NCBI RefSeq assembly: GCF_900105115.1
Contig: NZ_FNRV01000001.1
Span: 558,001-622,000, forward strand
Length of the DNA stretch: 64,000 bases
Direction: 5' to 3'
Source: Pseudomonas mohnii
Lineage (GTDB): Bacteria > Pseudomonadota > Gammaproteobacteria > Pseudomonadales > Pseudomonadaceae
Part shown: positions 1 through 9,082 of the stretch, piece by piece
Numbering within the stretch: position 1 is the first letter of the stretch
How the letters are laid out: each line of letters opens with the position of its first letter
Notes under the pieces: model-generated
What the model saw: only the letters and a program-made list of their open reading frames with translations
The model's database searches: none
Told to the model about the DNA's origin: nothing
Made by a program: the position numbers and the translations under genes

Positions 1-23
1 CCTTCACCCGCACGCCGCCCCCG

Positions 24-1085
24 TCAATCGACATAGGTCACGTATCCGGCCATCAAGTTCGGCCGCTCGAACGTATCGATATCCTCGACGCGTTGGTGCA
101 TTTCGCTCACGATTTGCTTGAACGTTGCATCATCCATGTCGATCCAGTAACGCGGGTTGCGGCCGGTGAGGCGGTCGTACTCGGCGGTGGAGGGGTCGAG
201 GTGGCGGTATTCTTCGTACTGCGGCAAGTCCGGCAACGGGCGGCTGACGTCCATGTAGTTCTGGATGAAATCCCACAGGGCGCAAGGCGGTTGGAAGTCG
301 GGACCGGGGCACATCAGCGCGCCGAAGTTGATCATGATGTTGCGGTTGCGATGGGCGAGGTAAAGCACGTTCAACGGCATGCCCTGACTGTCCGGGGACG
401 TGGCGATGTAGGCATCAAACTCGTAGAACGGCGCGGTGAGTTCACCGATGGTGCCGTTCTTTTTGTATTCGCCGTTGTTTTTGTAGTCGAAGACCGTGAC
501 CAGACCGGTGCGGCGGTTGAGTTCCCAGATGGGGCCTCGGGAGGGTTTTATCCAGAGGTTGGGGGATTTGTCTATTACCAACTTACCTATTGCCCAGGAA
601 CCCAATGGGATTCCAAGAGTTATGGATGAATATTTTGTGATATTGAACGCCGTTTCCTGCCAGTTTTCTTCGCTATTAATTAGTATTAAGGTGGAGATGG
701 AAAACAATATAAATAAAAAAAACCAAAATGAAAATTTTCCTATCGAGTATAAATAAATCCAGAAGTGCGATACATCTGACAAAAGTGCATATCTAAAACA
801 TTCATGATCGTCCTTGATATGAAAATCGATATGTTCGAATGGGCTCGAAATATGGGTTCCTGCGGCTATTTGCTCTTCACGCTCCTTTTTGAATTTTTCA
901 TGCAAGCGAAGCTTCTTGGGAGAGAATTTTTCGAGAGCACTTGCAGGTGTTAAGTCCTTCGCACCACCCCAAGGCAATCTGGACTTGGCAAAACGCATGA
1001 TCCATGAGCGCTCAGCAGAGCGTTCTTGCTGGGGCACCTCGGTCAACCCGTAAGCCGTCTTCGCGTAATACGACTCCTGAGTCAT
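24..1085 (-). CDS. DUF6708-family membrane protein, distal copy; probable T6SS immunity protein
   Basis: The product is 353 aa. Residues 1-40 and about 176-353 are almost the same as in the neighbour at 1311-2372 (about seven substitutions in the last 172 residues), but residues 45-175 differ strongly. The centre has two hydrophobic segments, about 115-137 and 150-172, so an inner-membrane location is likely. The C-terminal half is the DUF6708-like part. The start has a GAGG ribosome site and overlaps by 4 nt the broken toxin tail at 1082. That matches the intact toxin-DUF6708 junction at 2369-2372. Position next to a membrane-acting effector suggests immunity, which is inference. The central coding DNA (about 550-1000) is clearly AT-richer than the rest of the window. 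Confidence 0.75.
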   Translation of the reverse strand: MTQESYYAKTAYGLTEVPQQERSAERSWIMRFAKSRLPWGGAKDLTPASALEKFSPKKLRLHEKFKKEREEQIAAGTHISSPFEHIDFHIKDDHECFRYALLSDVSHFWIYLYSIGKFSFWFFLFILFSISTLILINSEENWQETAFNITKYSSITLGIPLGSWAIGKLVIDKSPNLWIKPSRGPIWELNRRTGLVTVFDYKNNGEYKKNGTIGELTAPFYEFDAYIATSPDSQGMPLNVLYLAHRNRNIMINFGALMCPGPDFQPPCALWDFIQNYMDVSRPLPDLPQYEEYRHLDPSTAEYDRLTGRNPRYWIDMDDATFKQIVSEMHQRVEDIDTFERPNLMAGYVTYVD

Positions 1086-1300
1086 TTGTTAGTGCCTCGT
1101 GATGTATGTGTCACCTCATCCGCCCAATAAAGTTCGCCCTCACTGCCGAAGTTGGGTTTTATGTGGGTGGCATCAAACGGCGTCCCATCCTTCGGTGGTG
1201 GCGCAGGAAAATGCCAGCGTATAAGGCGTCCTGGCGCGGAAGTCATGTTTGGCATCAGGGATGAATTGAGGGTTGAGGCCTTCCCCCAACACACGCATAT
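1082..1300 (-). pseudogene. Remnant of the 3' end of a T6SS effector gene
   Basis: Bases 1082-1220 match the last codons of the intact effector (2369-2507) almost exactly: the final 44 residues are the same except one Gly/Asp change. The match then jumps: bases 1223-1282 correspond to 2836-2894, so about 326 bp of the parent is missing. The upstream piece is now out of frame relative to the parent. The 79-aa reading frame that remains is therefore a fusion artefact rather than a domain. It sits directly before the distal DUF6708 gene, as the intact gene does before its own copy. Confidence 0.8.
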
Positions 1301-1310
1301 TTTTTGTCGC

Positions 1311-2372
1311 TCAGTCGACATAGGTCACGTATCCCGCCATCAAGTTCGGCCGCTCGAACGTATCGATTTCATCGACGCGCTGATGCATTTCGCTGACGAT
1401 TTGCTTGAACGTTGCATCATCCATGTCGATCCAGTAACGCGGGTTGCGGCCGGTGAGGCGGTCGTATTCGGCGGTGGTGGGGTCGAGGTGGCGGTATTCC
1501 TCGTATTGCGGCAGGTCCGGCAACGGGCGGCTGACGTTCATGTAGTTCTGGATGAAATCCCAGAGGGCGCAAGGCGGTTGAACGTCGGGACCGGGGCACA
1601 GCAGCGCGCCGAAGTTGATCATGATGTTGCGGTAGCGATGGGCAAGGTAAAGCACGTTTAACGGCATGCCCTGACTGTCCGGGGATGTGGCGATGTAGGC
1701 ATCAAACTCGTAGAACGGCGCGGTGAGTTCACCGATGGTGCCGTTCTTTTTGTATTCACCGTTGTTTTTGTAGTCGAATACCGTGACCAGGCCGGTACGG
1801 CGATTGAGTTCCCAGATGGGGCCTCGGGAGGGTTTTATCCAGAGGTTTTGGAAAAATTTAATTACCACAGCCCCAGCCATCCAACACAGTAAAGGAAGCC
1901 CGAGTAAAACAACAAGAGTTACACTGTAATCAGCAATGATATCGCTCAATATTTTTTTGGTATCTATAAACTCGGCCGTCAATATAAAAAATGAAAGTGT
2001 AAGAAAAATTAGAAATAAAATACGCCCTACTCCCACCATATAAATCCAAAAGTGGGAGCTCACAGGAAGAAGTGCATACCGAAAGCTTTCATGGTTATCC
2101 CTCATATGAAAATCAATATGCTCAAATGGACTAGGAGTATAAGAGCCTTTGGCGATTTGCTCTTCGCGTTCTATCTTTGAATGCTCTTGATTTCGAAGGT
2201 CTCGTGGCGAGTATTCCTCCACAAAGCTGACGGGCGTTACTTCGTCGGCATTACCCCAAGGCAGTCTGACCTTGGCAAACCGCATGATCCATGGTCGTTC
2301 ATTGGATGGCTCTTGCTCGGGCACCTCGGTCGACCCATAAGCCGTCTTGGCGTAATAAGATTCCTGGGTCAT
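1311..2372 (-). CDS. DUF6708-family membrane protein, proximal copy; probable T6SS immunity protein
   Basis: The product is 353 aa, exactly the length of the distal copy. Two hydrophobic segments lie at about 108-133 and 150-172; the soluble C-terminal part (about 176-353) is nearly unchanged between copies. Its start codon overlaps the stop of the effector gene by 4 nt (2369-2372), so it is the last translationally coupled gene of the vgrG operon. Being encoded directly after a pore-type toxin and having membrane segments fit an immunity protein guarding the inner membrane. DUF6708 itself has no proven role I can name. The central region is AT-rich, which suggests separate acquisition or rapid divergence. 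Confidence 0.8.
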   Translation of the reverse strand: MTQESYYAKTAYGSTEVPEQEPSNERPWIMRFAKVRLPWGNADEVTPVSFVEEYSPRDLRNQEHSKIEREEQIAKGSYTPSPFEHIDFHMRDNHESFRYALLPVSSHFWIYMVGVGRILFLIFLTLSFFILTAEFIDTKKILSDIIADYSVTLVVLLGLPLLCWMAGAVVIKFFQNLWIKPSRGPIWELNRRTGLVTVFDYKNNGEYKKNGTIGELTAPFYEFDAYIATSPDSQGMPLNVLYLAHRYRNIMINFGALLCPGPDVQPPCALWDFIQNYMNVSRPLPDLPQYEEYRHLDPTTAEYDRLTGRNPRYWIDMDDATFKQIVSEMHQRVDEIDTFERPNLMAGYVTYVD

Positions 2373-5300
2373 TTGTTAGTGTCTCGTGATGTATGTGTCA
2401 CTTCATCTGCCCAATAAAGCTCACCCTCACTGCCGAAGTTGGGTTTTATATGGGTGGCATCAAACGGTGTCCCATCCTTCGGTGGTGGCGCAGGAAAGTG
2501 CCAGCGTTGATGGTGTTGCTCCAGTACACACTGAGCCCGGACTTGCCATTGATGGGCGATACCGGATGAGCCTGTTACCGCGTCGAACGCGTAGCTCGCT
2601 GGGGTTTTGAAAAACAGTTCCAGCCCCTGCGGTAGCAGCCGTTGGGCATTGGGTGGAACGAGGCGGCTATCGATCAGTTTTGTGAACGGCACCGTTTCAC
2701 TTTTGAGGCGCCCCCCTTTGAGTTCGAAGGTATTGAGTCGACAGTGGGCATTGATGTTCAGGGTGCCGAGGTTTGCAATTAAGCCCGGCAAGTTACTCTC
2801 AATGCGAATGCAGGTATTGGACGAGATCACTTGAAAAGGTGTCCTGGCGCGAAAGTCATGTTTGGCATTGGGGACGAATTGAGGGTTGGGGCCTATGTTG
2901 ATGCGAATGTCGGCAAACAAACTGATCAGGTAATAAAAACCACGCTGCGGATCCAGCAGGTGCGCATTATCTGAATGAACTTGCGTGCCGAACGGGCCAT
3001 TGACCAGCCATTCTTCGATGGGCTTGTCGCTCAGCCACCAGGCCAGTCCGGCACCGATCACGATCAATATCAGCGCGGCCCAACCACCCGGACCCAGACC
3101 GAGAAAGGTGACGCTACTGACGATCAAATTACTGAGAGCGCTGATGGAGCCGCCCGCAGCCATCATCAGATACCCCCACATTGCGTCGTCCCCCCACCGC
3201 CGGGTGTACCAAGTGTCGTAAAAATTGATAAAGGCAAAAACAGCCCCAGTTGCTATTTGCGCTATGAGACGAACAGTTAAATTTCTGACCAAGTGCTTTT
3301 CGAAACGACGGAAGATTAATTTCGCGGTGTCATCTGAAATAGTGAAAACAACCTTGCGACTAGCCGCTAAAACAGACTGGGTACCGGCAAGTTTTACCGT
3401 TAACATCTCCAGCGCTAAAGCTAGATCTAGTCCAGCAGCAAATATTGCTAGGTGAGATCTATACTGTTCCTTCTCTTTGCGGACTTGCTCTCTACCTTCC
3501 CACTCCACCCTCACATTCCAAACCTCCAACATCAAAACCCCCGCCGCAAACGGCAACGAGCCCAGCACGCGATGAACCCGGCTGTTAGCCGACGCGACAT
3601 GCTCATCCACGCCCCGCTGCAACGGGCTTTTCACGTACGCATCACCCGTCGCCCGCGCCTCCACATCGGCTTTGTAAACCGCGTTGATCCGCTGATTCAG
3701 CACGCTGAGATTGTTCGCCGTCGGATGCTTCAGCGGGATCGCCAGCAGTGTGTGATGGGTTTCGCGAAGGGCGTACGGGGTGTCGAGTACGTCGTCGCGC
3801 ACCTTCAGCGGTCGGCCCTGGGCATCCAGGTACTGACCCATCACCCGGTGTGGCCGCTGATCGCCGGACGGCACATCGGTCAGGCCAAAAACGTAGTAAT
3901 GCTGCGGGTCGGCGTCACGCCGCTGGATGAAGTGCGCGTCGCCAAAGGTCTTGGGCATCAGGCTGCGCAACAGCCCCACGCCGAGGCCGTGCAGATAGGT
4001 GCTGGCGGGCATGGCCTGGCCGGTGTGTGGCCCGGACGGTTTGTTCACCGCGCTGCTGGCGGTTTCCAGGGCGCCCGCGAGGTTTTCGTAGATGCCGATC
4101 AGGCTACCGGCGGCCGCTTTCGATTGGCCGGTGAGGGTGCTGTTCAGGCTGCCGCTGGCCAGCAGGTCTTTGAGCAAGTGGCCGTCGAGGTGGTCGACCT
4201 GCGGGTAATAGGGCCCCGGGTGGCTTTCGAATGCGGCGAGGTCATCGGCGCGTAAATGACCATCGCCCTCGTTGAGGGTTGTCTGGGTGGGCGGCACATA
4301 GGGCGCGGCCAGCGCCGCTTCATCGACGGCGGGCCAGAGCATCGGGTGCAGCGGGTGCGCCGGGTCGTGGGCGATGTCGTTGAGCAGGGTCTGGCCGACG
4401 CTGGCCCGTGGACTGTAGAGACTCGCACCGGTCAGCGCGTTGGCGACGTCGCCGTTGCTGGCCAGGGGATCGAGTTGCGCGGGCACCGTGGCCAGGGCCG
4501 CGAACGTCTGGCTCACGGCAAACAGCGCGGCGAGATAGTCAAAGCCGTCCTGGCTCAAATGATCGGCCAGGGTTTGCTGCGTGACCGGTTGCTGCAGGCA
4601 CTCGGCAAGCAGGGCCTGCGCCATGTTCAGTTGTTGCCAGATCAGGGCGCGCTCGGCGCTGGCGGTGAAACGGTTGATGTCGCGGCGCCCGGCCTCCTTC
4701 ACTTTGTCGAAACAGGCGTGCAGCGGGTTCTTCTGGCCGCCGAGGGTCGCCGGCACGATCAGTTGCTGGACCATCACCGCGCTGGCGTGGTGGGGATAAA
4801 GGCTGGCGCGCTCGGCATACAGCGCCAGCAATTGCTGTTGCTGCCGGATCTGCGACAGCAGGTGCCGCAAACGGTAGCGCGGGTCCTCCAGCAGCACGCC
4901 GCACACGCGCCGTTGGCGGGCGGTCTCCAGCACGTCGACGACGCTGGGCTGGGGTTGCCACAGATCCGCTTCATCGTCTGGCGGGGTCTTTCCTTGCAAG
5001 CGCTGCAACAGCGTGGCGAGGCAGTCGGCCCAGGCGCTGCTTTCGAACGTGGCAGGCACATCAGGCGTGGCGCCCTGCTCCCACTGAGCCAGGCAGCGCC
5101 TGGCTTCGAATTTGCGTTGTGCGGCAAATTGCCCCGACAGGTCGCATACGTAACGCCCCGGATGCTCCAGCCCATATTCGAACCCGCTCTGGCGTGCCCG
5201 TTGCGGGGCGATCAGGCTGAGCGGAAAAGCGCGTTCGGCCAGGTTGTGCCAGGTGACGCTGGCTTTCGTCGCGCTGTCGGACGCCTGGGCATCCCACGCA

Positions 5301-6103
5301 TTGAAGCGCCCGAAAGCCTCGAGCATCGCCTGGCCGTCGGGCTGCGGGTCGAAAAGCCGTTCGAACGTCTGACTGTCGCACGGCAACGCGGGGCTCTGGC
5401 AACGCCGGGCGCGCAACTCCGGGTCCTCCTCCAGGCGTTTGACGCGGGCAGCACTGAGCTGGATCTCGCTGAAACACAGTTGCACCGCGTCGACCGGTTG
5501 CCGATTCCAAGTGGCGGGCAGCCAGATGTCGCTGAGTGCGACACCCCTGGCCAGGCGGTAGTCGTCGCACAGATCCTGGCCTTCGCGAAACATCGGCACG
5601 TCAATGTCGTGGTAAGTCGTGCGCTCGCCGTCCTGCCGCACTTCCAGTTCACGCCACAGGCGCCCGCGGTAAAACACATAGACAAAGCCGCTGCGGCACA
5701 GGACCGGCGTGCCGAGGTCGTGGCGGCTGCGCGTACCGGGCAGCGCGACGAAAGGCACGACGGGGACGATCTGATTCCACTGCGCGTCCAGTTGACGCGG
5801 AGTAATCCGCACGTCCTCCAGCAACGGCAGGCGAATGGGCGCTCCATGGGTCGTGGCGATTTCCAGCCACAACTGATGCTCGAATCGGGCGTACCAGTTC
5901 CACACGAACAGCTCGCAGTGGACGCTGAATAAACGCTCCGTTTCGCGCTCCACCTCATCGGTCAGGGCCTGCAGCGGTTCAACGCCGGACCGGTCGAAGA
6001 GCACCAGGCGCTGGTCTTTGGAATGGCCGGTGCCGATCACCTGGACGATCAGCCTGTCGGGCTCGCAGCAAGGTCCGTCGGACAATCTTCCCAGGCGCTT
6101 CAT
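2369..6103 (-). CDS. MIX/VasX-like type VI secretion effector, candidate membrane-disrupting toxin
   Basis: The product is 1244 aa. Near residues 136-144 it carries CRSGFVYVF, which fits the MIX marker pattern hRxGhhYhh of T6SS effectors; the N-terminal part resembles the VasX/BTH_I2691-type region. A cluster of long hydrophobic segments lies between about residues 865 and 1030, including a Gly/Ala-rich hairpin, as in colicin-like pore formers. A soluble tail of about 210 residues follows. It overlaps the DUF4123 adaptor upstream and the DUF6708 gene downstream by 4 nt each. Inferred role: loaded on VgrG through DUF4123, delivered to a rival's periplasm and inserted into the inner membrane. 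No enzymatic motif was seen. Confidence 0.8.
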   Translation of the reverse strand: MKRLGRLSDGPCCEPDRLIVQVIGTGHSKDQRLVLFDRSGVEPLQALTDEVERETERLFSVHCELFVWNWYARFEHQLWLEIATTHGAPIRLPLLEDVRITPRQLDAQWNQIVPVVPFVALPGTRSRHDLGTPVLCRSGFVYVFYRGRLWRELEVRQDGERTTYHDIDVPMFREGQDLCDDYRLARGVALSDIWLPATWNRQPVDAVQLCFSEIQLSAARVKRLEEDPELRARRCQSPALPCDSQTFERLFDPQPDGQAMLEAFGRFNAWDAQASDSATKASVTWHNLAERAFPLSLIAPQRARQSGFEYGLEHPGRYVCDLSGQFAAQRKFEARRCLAQWEQGATPDVPATFESSAWADCLATLLQRLQGKTPPDDEADLWQPQPSVVDVLETARQRRVCGVLLEDPRYRLRHLLSQIRQQQQLLALYAERASLYPHHASAVMVQQLIVPATLGGQKNPLHACFDKVKEAGRRDINRFTASAERALIWQQLNMAQALLAECLQQPVTQQTLADHLSQDGFDYLAALFAVSQTFAALATVPAQLDPLASNGDVANALTGASLYSPRASVGQTLLNDIAHDPAHPLHPMLWPAVDEAALAAPYVPPTQTTLNEGDGHLRADDLAAFESHPGPYYPQVDHLDGHLLKDLLASGSLNSTLTGQSKAAAGSLIGIYENLAGALETASSAVNKPSGPHTGQAMPASTYLHGLGVGLLRSLMPKTFGDAHFIQRRDADPQHYYVFGLTDVPSGDQRPHRVMGQYLDAQGRPLKVRDDVLDTPYALRETHHTLLAIPLKHPTANNLSVLNQRINAVYKADVEARATGDAYVKSPLQRGVDEHVASANSRVHRVLGSLPFAAGVLMLEVWNVRVEWEGREQVRKEKEQYRSHLAIFAAGLDLALALEMLTVKLAGTQSVLAASRKVVFTISDDTAKLIFRRFEKHLVRNLTVRLIAQIATGAVFAFINFYDTWYTRRWGDDAMWGYLMMAAGGSISALSNLIVSSVTFLGLGPGGWAALILIVIGAGLAWWLSDKPIEEWLVNGPFGTQVHSDNAHLLDPQRGFYYLISLFADIRINIGPNPQFVPNAKHDFRARTPFQVISSNTCIRIESNLPGLIANLGTLNINAHCRLNTFELKGGRLKSETVPFTKLIDSRLVPPNAQRLLPQGLELFFKTPASYAFDAVTGSSGIAHQWQVRAQCVLEQHHQRWHFPAPPPKDGTPFDATHIKPNFGSEGELYWADEVTHTSRDTNK

Positions 6104-6795
6104 GACTTAACCTGCGTGCAGTGGGTGCTCAGGTATTCGCTGATGGCGTTGCTGTCGTCGATGCCTTGGGCCAGCGCTTGCTCCATCAATTGATTGGCCT
6201 GCACAAATGAATGCTGCGGGTGTCGCAGCCACCAGTCATGGAGAAATTGCTCATTACCCAGGCGCGTCAGGGACTCTTCCTGGGCGGCGCTCAGGGACAC
6301 GGCCCGACGCGTGTTTTCAATGGTCCAGTGGATCGCATGCGGGTTATCCAGTTGCTGCCAGTCGGCTTCACCGGCAGCTTTCGTGGCCCATGTCCCACCG
6401 AACCAGCGCAGGCGGCTGATCGGTCCCAGCCACCGGCCGAGGTCTTGCGCCGGGCAGGCCACAAAGAAATAGCTGGCGACGGTGGGATCGCTGTAGCGCA
6501 GGACGCCTTTACGTTGCTGGTCGAAGTTGACGATCAGAATCTGCCGCAGATGCGCGAGTATCGAGGGTGTGTCGAAGTTACTTTCGATCAGCAGACCGGG
6601 CCATTCAGCCGGGGAACGCTCGATCGCCTGATTGAATGTCGGTTGGTTGTTCAGCCTAACGAGCAAGGGGCCTTGCTCGGCGAAACTGTCTAAGGAGGTG
6701 CCGGCGTACAGCATGTGAGTGTCGGGGTGCGTCGCCAGGCGATACAGCGTTTTCAGTTGCGCCGTCGGGCGCTCCAGCAGAATCCAGGTATTCAT
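6100..6795 (-). CDS. DUF4123 domain protein, T6SS effector adaptor/chaperone
   Basis: The product is 231 aa, the usual size for DUF4123 (Tap/TEC) adaptors. The N-terminus has the typical pattern of a Leu-rich strand, a Tyr/Ala-Gly-Thr segment and a Gly-Pro-Leu-Leu-Val loop near residues 30-45. Proteins of this family bind the C-terminal region of a VgrG and the N-terminus of a non-fused effector, and they are not secreted themselves. It lies between vgrG and the large effector with 4-nt overlaps on both sides, which is the standard order and assigns the downstream toxin as its cargo. Confidence 0.88.
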   Translation of the reverse strand: MNTWILLERPTAQLKTLYRLATHPDTHMLYAGTSLDSFAEQGPLLVRLNNQPTFNQAIERSPAEWPGLLIESNFDTPSILAHLRQILIVNFDQQRKGVLRYSDPTVASYFFVACPAQDLGRWLGPISRLRWFGGTWATKAAGEADWQQLDNPHAIHWTIENTRRAVSLSAAQEESLTRLGNEQFLHDWWLRHPQHSFVQANQLMEQALAQGIDDSNAISEYLSTHCTQVKS

Positions 6796-8858
6796 GTCCG
6801 GTCTCCATAGCCCAGGGCTTTACGGCATTGGCAATCACTCAGCGGGCAGTCCATGGGCGTCCCCCCCGCAGGCATCTGGCAGAGTTCAATCAGTGCTTCG
6901 TCGCCGAGCAGTCGTTTGAGTAATGCGGTTGAAACCGGTTCGGGCAATGGTGGTTCGCTCGCATCGAGCAGCACCGGGGTGGCCGTGATGACCGGCTTCG
7001 GCGCGCCGCCCACTTCAACGGGCACACTGCTGAAAATCCCGGCCGAATTGATCGTGATCCACACGCCGCCGGCCTGAATCGTGGTGCTGGCGCCACCATC
7101 GATGACGATGTTCTGGCTGGCACTGACGCTGATCTGCTGCTGAGCGCTCAACCGATGGTTGGACGCGCGAATGTGGCGGCTGCCCTGTACCGTCAGATAA
7201 TCGTCCAGCCTGATTTCCGTGCGTCGGTGACCCTGGGTGATGTGCTGTTCTTCGGCGCGCAGTTCATGACGGGCGTTGCCGGCGACCACGATGCTGCGTT
7301 GGTTGTCGACTTGAATCCGCTCGTCGTTCAGCACGTATTGCCGGTAGTCGCGCTGGGCACGGATGGATATTTCCTCTGCGCCCTTGCGATCTTCGATGCG
7401 CAGTTCGTTGAAACCTCTGCCACCGGGGCTGGTTTGGGTCTTGAAGGTGCTGCGGGTTTTCTCGGCCGGGAGGTCGAGCGCAGGACGATTGGCGCCATTG
7501 CTCAAGCAGGCGACGATTAGCGGTTTGTCCGGGTCGCCCTGATAGAAACCGACGACCACCTCCATGCCGACGCGGGGAATCAACACGCTGCCATGCCGGT
7601 CGTGAGCCCACTTGCTGGCGACTCTCACCCAGCAACTTGAATGATCGTTTTTAGCGCCGTCGCGGTCCCAGGGAAACTGGACACGAACACGGCCGTATTC
7701 GTCGCAATGAATTTCTTCGCCAGGCGGGCCGCAGACAACGGCATGCTGATAACCGTTGATCGTGGCTTTGGGGTGGGCAAGCGGAGGTCTGTAAGGCGCG
7801 TCCCACGGTGTGGCGAGAAAGGTGTTGCGATAGCCTTGAGACAGTTCGTCGTTCGGGGCACTTATGATCGACGCTTCGAGCGATTGCGGTTGCTGGCCGG
7901 TGTGGATGACTTCGGTCAGTAACCACAGGTCATTCCACTGCTGGCGAGGGTGGCCGGTCAGCGTCAGGAAATGACCACTCAACAGCATCGGTTGATCGCT
8001 GCGTCCTGTGGCTTGCCGATAATCGCTGCGGTGTCGTTCAAGTGCTCGTTGAGCGCGGTGATTGCCGAGTTCGCGATCGGTGAAACGGCCGGGAAAGCCG
8101 TAGTCTTCGAGTTGCAACGACGAAGGATCCTTCACGCCGCTTTCCAGTTGCAACAAAGGCTTTTCGAAGTCGTAGTCGCGTCGGGTCACGGCCGTGGGTC
8201 GGGTCTCCATTGCAAGGGTGAAGGCCTTGATCACCGGTTCATCGGCGACCATTGCGCTGTCTTGCAGGTACACGGTGGGGTGTTGGAGCCTGGGGAACAC
8301 TGTCTGGTCATCCCCGAACACCACTACATGTCCCTCGCGGCTGTGCTCGAAGTGGTAATGCAGGCCTTCTTCTTCGCAGAGGCGCTGCAGGAAATGCAGG
8401 CAGCTCTCGCCATATTGGACGCAGTAGTCCCGTGGTTGGTAATCCGTGCCGAGGGTAAAGCGATAGGCAGTACTGAGGATGCCGTGGCTTTCCAGTACCT
8501 GGGCGATGATCTGCGGCACGCTCAGTTTCTGGAATATCTTATGGTCGAAACGGTGACCCAGATAGGCAAGACTGGGCATCAGGCAGAGCTGGTACTGGGT
8601 CAGGCGCTTGCCTGCGTCGCCCTGGCCGACGCTGTAAACCTGGCCATGAATACCCGCGCCGTGGCGGTCAAGGCCAAGGAACGCCATGCGATGCAGAAGG
8701 CTTTCCAGATCCAGGTCGGGATTTTCGCTGACCAGTTTCAGATCAAAGCGGAAGGGTTGGCTGATGGCTTCCTTGCCGGTGAACTCAAGGACTTGCAGAT
8801 CGTGGTTGAGCCCCTCGATATCAAGGATAAAAGAGGCTTGGTCGGCAGGGCTGAACAT
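6792..8858 (-). CDS. vgrG: Type VI secretion tip protein VgrG
   Basis: The product is 688 aa. It has a gp27-like N-terminal part, then the gp5/OB-fold and needle region with the family hallmarks (EYGRVRVQFPWD, CWVRVASKWA, RVGMEVVVGFYQGDPDKP). A long beta-helical part with alternating short repeats follows, then a Pro-rich linker. The last 35 residues form an unusual tail with four cysteines (C-x12-C-x4-C-x-C). It forms the trimeric spike on the Hcp tube. The ATG at 8858 is preferred to the GTG one codon upstream because a GGGA site lies about 8 nt before it. First gene of a four-gene coupled operon. No tss structural genes are in the window, so this is an orphan vgrG cluster. Confidence 0.95.
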   Translation of the reverse strand: MFSPADQASFILDIEGLNHDLQVLEFTGKEAISQPFRFDLKLVSENPDLDLESLLHRMAFLGLDRHGAGIHGQVYSVGQGDAGKRLTQYQLCLMPSLAYLGHRFDHKIFQKLSVPQIIAQVLESHGILSTAYRFTLGTDYQPRDYCVQYGESCLHFLQRLCEEEGLHYHFEHSREGHVVVFGDDQTVFPRLQHPTVYLQDSAMVADEPVIKAFTLAMETRPTAVTRRDYDFEKPLLQLESGVKDPSSLQLEDYGFPGRFTDRELGNHRAQRALERHRSDYRQATGRSDQPMLLSGHFLTLTGHPRQQWNDLWLLTEVIHTGQQPQSLEASIISAPNDELSQGYRNTFLATPWDAPYRPPLAHPKATINGYQHAVVCGPPGEEIHCDEYGRVRVQFPWDRDGAKNDHSSCWVRVASKWAHDRHGSVLIPRVGMEVVVGFYQGDPDKPLIVACLSNGANRPALDLPAEKTRSTFKTQTSPGGRGFNELRIEDRKGAEEISIRAQRDYRQYVLNDERIQVDNQRSIVVAGNARHELRAEEQHITQGHRRTEIRLDDYLTVQGSRHIRASNHRLSAQQQISVSASQNIVIDGGASTTIQAGGVWITINSAGIFSSVPVEVGGAPKPVITATPVLLDASEPPLPEPVSTALLKRLLGDEALIELCQMPAGGTPMDCPLSDCQCRKALGYGDRT

Positions 8859-9054
8859 CACACATCCCTTGTGCTGATTTTGAAGGGCGGGACTGTGAAT
8901 GAGTGAATGCGGGATTGATGCAGGGCAACTCCGCTTCTGATGTGGGAATGGTGTTTTTGTTGTGTGGGATTTTTCGCCTGAAGATTTTCCGAAATGCTCA
9001 GCCGGTCAGCCAACGCCTACAGTTCCACCGTATCTGTAAACGCTGGCTTGTCAG

Positions 9055-9073
9055 AAAAAGGGCCCTCGGGCCC
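9055..9073 (-). terminator. Rho-independent terminator for the TerC/CBS gene
   Basis: Read on the minus strand, a GGGCC/GGCCC hairpin with a 4-nt loop is followed by five T residues, 10 nt after the stop of the TerC-family gene. Confidence 0.6.
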
Positions 9074-9082
9074 GCCGTAACG

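Noticed and set aside
1082..1321. 79-residue ORF as an independent gene
   Set aside because: Only the last 44 codons match a real protein; the upstream codons are an out-of-frame piece of the parent gene after a deletion.
93..1661. Plus-strand ORFs at 93-629 and 1152-1661
   Set aside because: Antisense shadows of the two DUF6708 genes; they resemble each other only because the genes are duplicated.
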